This document shows, piece by piece, positions 58,083 to 64,000 of a DNA stretch of 64,000 nucleotides. Numbering within the stretch: position 1 is the first letter of the stretch; every line of letters begins with the position of its first letter. This DNA is from Syngnathus acus. Its lineage: Eukaryota > Chordata > Actinopteri > Syngnathiformes > Syngnathidae. The notes beneath the pieces are model-generated. The model had not been told where the DNA came from and searched no databases. It saw only the letters and a list, made by a program, of their open reading frames with translations. The stretch spans positions 62,001 to 126,000 of the forward strand of contig NC_051102.1 in assembly GCF_901709675.1 (NCBI RefSeq). The letters are read 5' to 3'. The translations under genes and the position numbers were made by a program.

Positions 58083-58852
58083 AACTAGACCCTTCCAAAA
58101 TTGCTGTAAACCCAGGAAAAAGACAAGTTTCAAAACCCTGTCTAAACAATCTATGGGGGAAACTAGCCCAGCGTGAGAACATGACAAACACAAAAATTGT
58201 GACAAAATCTGAGGAATTTTTTGAACTTCTGTTTTCAGGTCTGTACGATGTGAAATTCTTCCACTTTATCAGCGAAAAGCTTTCAATTGTACAGTATTGT
58301 TTCAACATAAACAATGAGATACCCGCCTCAAAAACATCAAACGTGGCGGCTGCGTGTTTCACAACGGCATACGCGCGTCTAAAAATGTACAGCTATTTAG
58401 AAATTTTACAGAGGCGAGTTCTTTACACCGATACAGACAGCCTCGTGTACACGGTGAAACCTGGCGAGAGTGTTCTCCCTCTAGGGGATTTTCTGGGTGA
58501 TTTGACAGATGAGCTTTCGAATGACAGCATTTCAGAATTTGTCTCAGCAGGGCCGAAAACATAAGCTTACAGGACGAGAGCGACAGGTCGCACAGTCATG
58601 AAGGTGAAGGGGATCACGCAGACTCACGAAAGCGGCCAGAGCATCAATCTTGATAGCATGCTCAATTTGGTTCAGGGCTACATCGACACAGCAGGTGCAA
58701 TCCCAGATGTGCTTTACGCACCCCAACATGGCATTGTTCGCAATAAGAGAGGGTTTCATCTCAGAAACACATAATTTTCCAAGCGGCTTCGTGTGGTGTA
58801 CGACAAAAGAAGATTGCTCCATCAAGGCGCCACTGAACCATTTGGTTATTGA
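58083..58852 (+). pseudogene. Polinton DNA polymerase B, C-terminal part
   Basis: Polymerase sequence starts at ctagac (58085) and reads LDPSKIAVNPGKRQV, NNLWGKLAQRENM, TTAYARLKMY and motif C YTDTDSLVY. It ends with RLRVVYDKRR and a stop at 58850-58852. Two in-frame TAA codons interrupt it (58562-58564 and 58772-58774), with coding similarity continuing in frame after each. Its codon phase is exactly that needed to follow the N-terminal part ending at 38133. A methionine-led frame starting in the hAT at 58058 is an accident. Confidence 0.9.

Positions 58853-58853
<1 letters not shown>

Positions 58854-58907
<54 letters not shown>
58854..58907. repeat. (TC)n microsatellite
   Basis: A pure TC tract directly before the ATPase gene. 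It makes an in-frame serine-leucine extension of the ATPase that is not a real N-terminus. Confidence 0.95.
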
Positions 58908-58912
<5 letters not shown>

Positions 58913-58929
58913 TACAGCTGTGTGTGGAA

Positions 58930-59556
58930 ATGGCTTTTAACCAGATTGAATTTGACCCTAGATTAGAACTTCCTTTTTCATCTTTAGTAGCAGGGCCTTC
59001 AGGTTGTGGCAAGACTTTCTTTGTAAAAAATGTATTGGAAAATCCTGAACATATTATGAGAAAAAAACCTGATAATATTGTCTGGGTTTATACTTCATAT
59101 CAACCAATGTACGATGAGCTCAAAAACATGAATAAAGACATCGTTTTTATCAAGGGACTGCCTGAATCTTTTGATGACGAGAAGTTGTTCCCGCCGCAGA
59201 AGCACCACCTACTGGTTCTGGACGACATCATCTTCCAAGCTTCGGATAACCCGGAAGTGGTCCGGATATTCACCCAATATAGACATCATACAAATTTAAG
59301 CGTTATAATGCTAACACAGAATGTATTCCATCAGGGGAAATTCAGCCCTACTATTAGTTTAAACAGTAATTATTTGATTCTGTTCAAAAACCCCCGTGAT
59401 AAATTGCAAGTGAATGTTTTGGCGAATCAAATTTCTCCCAACAACCGGAAGTTTTTCCTGGAGTGTTTTGAGGATGCTACAAAGGAGCCGCATGGGTATT
59501 TAGTGATAGATCTTACACCTTCATGCCCAGAACAATATAGACTACGTACTACATAA
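58930..59556 (+). CDS. Polinton packaging ATPase (A32/FtsK-HerA type)
   Basis: 208 residues and undamaged. Walker A is GPSGCGKTFF (about residues 22-31), Walker B is HHLLVLDDII (about 88-97), and a later conserved segment is VIMLTQNVFHQGKF. Related ATPases of Polintons and large DNA viruses pump genomes into capsids. The start MAFNQIEFDP is chosen because the upstream in-frame extension is only TC microsatellite. It follows the polymerase by 77 bp and precedes the lysine-rich gene by 38 bp. It is notable that this gene stays open while polymerase and the third downstream gene are broken. Confidence 0.92.
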   Translation: MAFNQIEFDPRLELPFSSLVAGPSGCGKTFFVKNVLENPEHIMRKKPDNIVWVYTSYQPMYDELKNMNKDIVFIKGLPESFDDEKLFPPQKHHLLVLDDIIFQASDNPEVVRIFTQYRHHTNLSVIMLTQNVFHQGKFSPTISLNSNYLILFKNPRDKLQVNVLANQISPNNRKFFLECFEDATKEPHGYLVIDLTPSCPEQYRLRTT

Positions 59557-59594
59557 CCAGTGGCCTGTAGTTTATATCCCCAAACAATAAAACG

Positions 59595-59933
59595 ATGACG
59601 AAGCTTTTAAAAACAAATGCTCCGTTACTCAAGTCTTTGTTTACATCCAAACCGGCCATACGTAAGCATTTACTCCTCAGAGGTCCTACTAGTTTAGTGA
59701 AAGCATTGTGTGAGATTGCTCTGAATCTTCTAAAAGGACATCTACCCTTAAAATCAAAACTCTATAAAAAACTAAAAAAGCAGAAGAAAAATATCCGCTT
59801 TTTGGCGGATAAGAAAAATACTCTGAAGAAGAAAAGAGCTGTGTTAATTCAGAAAGGTGGTTTCATATTGCCTTTACTAGCTGCATTCGCACCTGTTCTG
59901 GGAACCGTTGTTAGTGGTTTTATGAACAAATAA
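59595..59933 (+). CDS. Small lysine-rich Polinton protein with hydrophobic tail
   Basis: 112 residues, intact. The first 50 residues are moderately basic. A dense lysine/arginine stretch covers about residues 53-88 (KSKLYKKLKKQKKNIRF, KKNTLKKKRAVL). The C-terminus is hydrophobic (GGFILPLLAAFAPVLGTVVS). Position and shape resemble the small virion-core or membrane-active proteins of Polintons/adintoviruses; the exact function is inference. It lies between the ATPase and the next gene in the same direction. Confidence 0.72.
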   Translation: MTKLLKTNAPLLKSLFTSKPAIRKHLLLRGPTSLVKALCEIALNLLKGHLPLKSKLYKKLKKQKKNIRFLADKKNTLKKKRAVLIQKGGFILPLLAAFAPVLGTVVSGFMNK

Positions 59934-59937
59934 TAAA

Positions 59938-60561
59938 ATGAGTTTGAAAACGGCGCAGAAAATGTACCTGGTCTCCCCCTACCAACTCGAGAGGCTACAC
60001 AAGCCCGACCATTCGTGATACAGCCGAATATTCTTTGGATGAAGAGATGAAACAGGTTTTGGATAATAAAAATTTAAATCAATATGAAAAGATCAAAATT
60101 TATCAATGCAGCGTTATATAGGGTTGGTCAAACAAAAAGACTCTGATCAAATTCTTATTACGATGATTCGCAATGAAATGGGCGAGGAGGAGGGGGAACG
60201 GAAAATGACACAAAAGGCGACAGATGAAGATTGGGGTGATATTTTGGAAACTATTGGTCCACGTTATCGCCGCAACGCCACCTATGTGCTGAAAAAATTA
60301 TCGGCGGAAGATGTAAGGTGGACGCCTCTAAGCGAATTTATTTTTAGAGGAAAAACTGTCAAGGGCTCAAATATGAGCGATTTGATAAAACATTTAATCG
60401 TAGCTGGTAAGAAACTAGCCGCTCAACCAATTGGCTGGACAGAGTTTCTGCGTACATTAGCACAGCTAAATCTACCTGAATCAAGCGTTTCCAACCCCTC
60501 AGCTCGTGCTGATTTCTACGGAAGAGGATTAGGGCCAGTGAAGAAAAAAAAAACGAGGGGT
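59938..60561 (+). pseudogene. Conserved Polinton gene of unknown role, frameshifted
   Basis: Starts 4 bp after the previous stop (taataaaATG) with MSLKTAQKMYLVSPYQLERL. A one-base frameshift near 60014 moves to DTAEYSLDEEMKQVL, and another near 60105 to QRYIGLVKQKDSDQI. It then stays open through WTPLSEFIFRGKTVKGSNM, GWTEFLRTLAQLNLP and a basic tail. Open frame beyond about 60561 belongs to the minisatellite. Similar short genes accompany ATPase and capsid genes in metazoan Polintons, but I know no function. Confidence 0.7.
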
Positions 60562-60945
60562 GACAGGATTCTGACTTTTTTTCTCAGAATTCTGACTTTG
60601 CTGACGACACGACTCTGGTGGGTCTCATCACCAAGGGCGACGAGACTCAATACAGGTTGGAGGTTGACCTTCTGACCACGTGGTGCGAGGACAACAACCT
60701 CCTGCTGAACGTCAACAATTGACAATTGACAATAAAGCAGACTTTGACTTTGACTTAAAGTCAGAATTCTGACTTTATTCTCAGAATTCTGACTTTTTAA
60801 AGTCAGAATTCCCAATTTCTGACTTTAAACTCAGAATTCTGACTTTAAAGTCAGAATTCCGACTTTAAAGTCAGAACCCAATTTCTGACTTTAAACTGAG
60901 AATTCTGACTTTATTCTCAGAATTCCGACTTTAAAGTGGTGGCGG
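60562..60945. repeat. Palindromic GAATTC minisatellite
   Basis: Repeated units of the type aaagtcagaattctgacttt in both orientations. Each is itself near-palindromic around GAATTC. It is interrupted by the mini-LINE at 60597-60756. Confidence 0.88.
60597..60756 (+). mobile_element. Miniature LINE: RT motif fused to 3' tail
   Basis: About 160 bp. The first 120 bp encode the reverse transcriptase active-site region (FADDTTLVGLITKGDE, TTWCEDNNLLLNVN). Directly after it comes a LINE 3' tail, gacaataaagcag plus (actttg)n. The rest of the RT and 3' UTR is missing, so this is an internally deleted copy embedded in the minisatellite. Confidence 0.8.
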
Positions 60946-60987
60946 AGGGAAAGTCAGTGTGGTGTGGTTTTGACCAGAGAGGACATT

Positions 60988-62134
60988 ATGTCGTCAACGA
61001 GTGACTTTTTGCGTGCCAGAGGATTTCCGGAGAACATCATTTCACACTTGGAAGAGCAGGGGGTGAGTAAATAAAGCATTGTGTTCATTTTGGTGACTGT
61101 TGCGTATAGAACTGGCTCCGTGTAACATGTAACTCCGTTGCTAATTGATAGCTCTTGACGGGACGCGCCGCATTTACACGTAAAGAAGCATTATGCGTAT
61201 TTTTGTTCATTCAGTAGTCAGTTTCATTAAACCGATGACGTAATGCACGATTATAAATATATATATACACGTAACGGCAACGTCACAAAGCGTCGGTAAA
61301 ACACCGCGACTCGCGGCATAAACTATCCCTTGCTGATTGTGGCCGGCTGCAATATCATTGCACCTTAAATTTAACTCAATACACTGATCACACTGTTGTT
61401 TAAGAGTAGTGATTCTACGTGCCACAATTCAAGGTTACATCATTTGAAGTATAATCATGCACACACGCACGTCTTTATTTACTCACTGGATGAGACTTGT
61501 TTAGTGATGTTACACCTGACATCGTACCAGGAGTGAGAACATTAGTATTAAAAACAACTTTATACAATAAGCATACTGTCATAAAGTCATGTTTTCAAAA
61601 TGCCCACTGTTGTGTTTGACAAATTGTAATTGTTTTTACTTTGTTGTGCAGATAAAGTGACTGATGGAGGGTGCAACTCAACCAGTGCCTGAAAAGCCGG
61701 ATTTGGATGACTTAATCAAGCTATGCTTTAGACTTGCATTCAGCAACAAGGAAATACTTGCAGTTTTAGCACATAATGCGCAGACTATTATAAGTATTCA
61801 GACTCTGAAGAGAACTTGTAAAATACTTGGTCTGTTCCGAAGAAAGAATCAGTCGGACCTGGGAGATGTGTTGGCTTTTGTCCAGCATGAAATCCTGACT
61901 TGTGGCCAGATGCAAGGTTATCGCTGGCTTCATCTACGTGCGATTCAAAAAGGATTTGTTGTCTCACAAGATACAATAAGACAAATTATAAAATTGGTTG
62001 ACCCAGTCGGCGTGGAATTAAGAAGAGCACGACGCCTTAGAAGACGCCAGTACAGCTGCAGAGGCCCAAATGCTCTTTGGCACATGGATGGCTATGATAA
62101 ATTAAAACCCTATGGGATTTGCATCCATGGTTGT
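60988..62134 (+). pseudogene. Integrase-domain transposon gene, cut by LTR
   Basis: Proposed exon 1 (60988-61062) encodes MSSTSDFLRARGFPENIISH and ends at a GTGAGT donor. Exon 2 starts after ttgttgtgcag (61652), in the same phase, but meets TGA at 61658-61660. From ATG 61664 a 157-residue frame continues: an HTH-like segment (TLKRTCKILGLFRR) followed by an rve/DDE integrase start GPNALWHMDGYDKLKPYG (first catalytic Asp in WHMDGYD). It ends abruptly at CIHGC where a retroviral LTR begins. Similar proteins in fish belong to IS3EU/Ginger-type transposon families; the family name is uncertain. The TGA could be a CpG-type change of an arginine codon. Confidence 0.72.
61063..61651 (+). other. Proposed intron of the integrase-domain gene
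   Basis: 589 bp with GTGAGT at the start and a pyrimidine-rich tttttactttgttgtgcag at the end. It is AT-rich without other features. Splicing is inferred from the sites and matching phase. Confidence 0.5.
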
Positions 62135-62833
62135 TGTTAGAAAAATGTATATATATGTTATCATGCGTTCTCTAATCAATGCTTTACCGCAATATTACTG
62201 CAATATATGCTTGCTGTTTGGCCTTGCTGTTTTTATGATGTACCACAGAAGAGAAAAGGTACGGCTGGGCCAGGAGAGAGGTCAGACAGGACGCAGCTGA
62301 CAACTCAGCAAAAAGAAGACATCTACCGAGACAGTTCCTTCTTAACAAAGACCACTTTGTTAGACAACATGCCTCATTGCTGTCTTGCACTTCAGATGAA
62401 CCTACAAGTGACCATCAAAGTCTGGGTTTTCCAAGCTATCTTGATCGTTAGATTATGTTTGTGCGTATCCAGTAATTAATAACCTAGCTTGTCTCATCCT
62501 ACACAAGGTCGTAAAACCTCCCTTGCTAGAGCTCAAGGACTTTCTCTTCTCAACTCAAACTCCTTTTTATCACGTTCTTATTATTTTGCTTACGAGGCAA
62601 AGCCCACGTGCTCCCCCCCCCTTCCTTTAGGGGCTTTCGTCTCATAATTGTGGGCAGAGCAAATCCAAATAAAAAGAGCGGGAGTGTACACAGATATTTA
62701 GTGTTGTGAGATTGTTGTAAACTATCTGTACTGCACTCCTCGCGAGAAAAGACTTGATATTCTCTCTCACTTGTGGTTTGTTTGCTGATGCTCTTCTCTT
62801 AATAGTTGTTCAGTCAGCGATTTAAACCTGACA
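62135..62833 (+). repeat. Retroviral 5' LTR
   Basis: About 699 bp from TGTTAG to GACA. The left edge is set by the abrupt end of the integrase frame, the right edge by the primer site 5 nt further on. caaataaaaagagcgg (62666-62681) can serve as the TATA region and overlaps AATAAA. A C run and ccttcctttagggg precede it. Confidence 0.78.
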
Positions 62834-62838
62834 GAAAT

Positions 62839-62856
62839 TGGGGGCTCGTCCGGGAT
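62839..62856 (+). promoter_or_regulatory. Primer-binding site, tRNA-Pro
   Basis: TGGGGGCTCGTCCGGGAT is the 18-nt site complementary to the 3' end of tRNA-Pro, as used by murine leukaemia-type retroviruses. It is perfect by eye. Confidence 0.95.
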
Positions 62857-63054
62857 CTCGACACACCTTGAACGGTTCCAGCGGACTCTTCGACACAGGC
62901 GAAAATCCTCGGCCGAGGTAAACAAAAGCCCTTTGACGGGACTGTCTCGATCAGTCCGGCTGGACACCGGGAGGGTTGACGAGGCTATCCGAGGAGGAGA
63001 ATCAGCAGACCGTGAGTAGGAATATTAATTCTACTAAAAAGAAATGAATGAGCT

Positions 63055-63123
63055 GTGACAAGAGGTCACCTAATGAATGAGCAGTGACGAGGTCACTTAC
63101 AACGAGCAGTGACAAGAAGTCAC
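63055..63123 (+). promoter_or_regulatory. Three tandem stem-loops in the retroviral leader
   Basis: Three copies of GTGAC-loop-GTCAC: 63055-63069, 63084-63096 and 63109-63123, with loops of 3-5 nt, spaced about 25-29 nt apart in a degenerate tandem repeat (gaatgagcagtgac...). They lie between the primer site and gag, where retroviral packaging and dimerisation signals sit. That role is inference. Confidence 0.5.
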
Positions 63124-63211
63124 TTAAAGACCTTGAGAATTCTAGACCCTATCAAGTGCAATCAGAAACAGTTAAATTCCGCAGGGGCGGTGTGGAGCCC
63201 CCTAACTTTTA

Positions 63212-63411
63212 NNNNNNNNNNNNNNNNNNNNNNNNNNNNNNNNNNNNNNNNNNNNNNNNNNNNNNNNNNNNNNNNNNNNNNNNNNNNNNNNNNNNNNNNN
63301 NNNNNNNNNNNNNNNNNNNNNNNNNNNNNNNNNNNNNNNNNNNNNNNNNNNNNNNNNNNNNNNNNNNNNNNNNNNNNNNNNNNNNNNNNNNNNNNNNNNN
63401 NNNNNNNNNNN
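63212..63411. other. Assembly gap, 200 N
   Basis: Exactly 200 N. gttaaattccgcag occurs on both sides (63171-63184 and 63418-63431), so the unresolved part is probably a tandem repeat of the leader. Confidence 0.98.
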
Positions 63412-63712
63412 CGTTAGTTAAATTCCGCAGCGGGAGTGCGGACTCCTCTGTTATTAAAAAACGCGCGTGGTATGCTTGTGTACAGTTTGACTGAGAGTGA
63501 TCTCATTTGAGCGCTCCTCTATATAAACACACAGGATTGTAAACAGTGGCTTTGTGTGGGGGCAGAGGCAAAAACTCTCCGCTCCCTTCGGGGAGGTGAA
63601 AGGAGACTTACCACACATCGAACTTTTAACCACTGTCCTGTGAATAAAGTTGGTTTTAGGACACTGTAGGTGCCATTCAAACTACCGACTCCAAAATTTA
63701 GAAAAATAAACC

Positions 63713-64000
63713 ATGGGAAACTTAAATAGTAAGCGAAAGTCCCTACCCCGACATGAACTAAAATGCAAAGATTGGAAAATAATTGAAAGGCAGGATCCCG
63801 ACCGACTTAAAAAAGATTTAGATAAATGGGTTAAAAAATATAAATTTGAGGGAGAACTAGAAGAAGTACAAGAGCGGGAAGAGAAAACACATGCTACAAA
63901 TTCAAAACTAAAGATCATAGCGAAGTTGTATCCGCAAATACATGACACACACAAAATTGAGGAATCACCTGCTCCTTATGGGTTGATGGACAGAGCCACT
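63713..64000 (+). CDS. Retroviral gag, 5' end (partial)
   Basis: ATG at 63713 in aaaccATGG opens a frame of 96 codons that runs off the window. It starts MGNLNSKRKS; glycine at position 2 followed by a basic patch is the N-myristoylation and membrane-targeting pattern of retroviral matrix proteins. The stretch DWKIIERQDPDRLKKDL and the following charged residues fit a helical matrix domain. A poly-A signal-like aataaag and agaaaaataaacc precede it. No stop or frameshift is seen in the available part. The remainder, including capsid and nucleocapsid, is outside. Confidence 0.75.
   Translation, partial: MGNLNSKRKSLPRHELKCKDWKIIERQDPDRLKKDLDKWVKKYKFEGELEEVQEREEKTHATNSKLKIIAKLYPQIHDTHKIEESPAPYGLMDRAT

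Larger units (their letters stand above)
58083..60561 (+). mobile_element. Polinton, packaging-gene half
   Basis: Plus-strand Polinton genes in the order polymerase C-terminus, ATPase, small lysine-rich protein and a broken conserved gene. Spacings are short (77, 38 and 4 bp), as in a compact viral gene cluster. It stops at a palindromic minisatellite near 60561. Major and minor capsid, maturation protease and Polinton integrase are not seen in the window, so the element is truncated here or continues elsewhere. Confidence 0.82.
62135..64000 (+). mobile_element. Endogenous retrovirus, 5' part (class I-like)
   Basis: LTR, tRNA-Pro primer site, leader and the beginning of gag, continuing beyond the window. 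It inserted in the integrase-domain gene. The tRNA-Pro primer and MGN gag start are typical of gamma- and epsilon-like vertebrate retroviruses. The 3' LTR and target duplication lie outside the window. Confidence 0.85.

Noticed and set aside
58058-58084. Methionine start of the polymerase C-terminal frame
   Set aside because: These codons belong to the hAT end; the frame is an accidental fusion.
38133-58090. Inversion as an assembly misjoin through satellite
   Set aside because: The right junction is copied in a hAT target duplication, and both the satellite and polymerase ends fit to the base. A misjoin would not produce this. The left junction alone still deserves read support.
58849-58929. 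Ser-Leu N-terminal extension of the ATPase
   Set aside because: Translation of the TC microsatellite; ATG 58930 gives the natural family start.
61664-62134. Polinton integrase
   Set aside because: The WHMDGYDKLKPYG pattern belongs to a different rve-type transposon group, it lies beyond the minisatellite and has its own intron, so it is not assigned to the Polinton.

Overview
This window looks like repeat-dominated nuclear DNA of a vertebrate, most likely a ray-finned fish. The evidence is the mix of mobile elements: an L1/Tx1-type LINE, CR1/L2/Rex-type LINEs with fish-style 3' tails, a Ty3 element primed by tRNA-Ser, hAT elements, a Polinton/Maverick with DNA polymerase B and packaging ATPase, and a retrovirus with a tRNA-Pro primer site. 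I found no ordinary host gene. The species cannot be named from the sequence.

About 27 kb (roughly 42%) is one satellite system (1-10525, 16025-19818, 26938-27652, 36081-38132 and, reverse-complemented, 47256-57056). It has two monomer families: an AT-rich one in a long form (about 187 bp) and a short form (about 149 bp, lacking a 38-bp segment), and a GC-rich one of 108 bp. GC-rich blocks alternate with AT-rich blocks through reused junctions, giving a higher-order repeat offset by about 3.67-3.78 kb.

Four elements interrupt the forward satellite. (1) A full-length L1 (10526-16024, minus strand) has a 15-bp target duplication; its ORF2 is broken by two frameshifts in A runs. (2) A Ty3-type retrotransposon (19819-26937, minus) has TSD GTTGG. 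It contains a solo LTR (23358-23785) and a non-autonomous hAT (20901-22680) that itself carries a 3' piece of the same Ty3 family and nested inverted repeats. (3) An 8.4-kb LTR element (27653-36080, minus) has TSD TTGG, a tRNA-Ser primer site and a polypurine tract, but no recognisable gag, pol or env. (4) A Polinton begins at 38133.

The Polinton is the most informative part. Its polymerase gene is cut in two: the N-terminal part is on the minus strand at 46166-38133 and the C-terminal part is on the plus strand from 58085. The satellite between them (47256-57056) is inverted relative to all other satellite here. The two satellite ends at the breakpoints fit together to the base, and the two polymerase ends join in the same codon phase. 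This is the signature of a reciprocal two-break inversion of about 19 kb. A second hAT (57063-58082) later inserted at the right junction, and its 8-bp target duplication spans satellite and polymerase sequence. Inside the polymerase lie an L2-like tail element (39448-40259) and a LINE with an uninterrupted 991-codon ORF (41257-45147). Beside it are a candidate four-exon gene (47084-46202) and, on the other side, the packaging ATPase (58930-59556), a small lysine-rich membrane-active-looking protein and a broken conserved gene. Capsid, protease and Polinton integrase genes are not present.

The right end has a palindromic GAATTC minisatellite holding a miniature LINE fragment, and an integrase-domain transposon gene (60988-62134) that ends abruptly where a retroviral LTR begins. 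The provirus (62135 to the window edge) has a tRNA-Pro primer site, a leader with three small stem-loops, a 200-base assembly gap and the start of gag.
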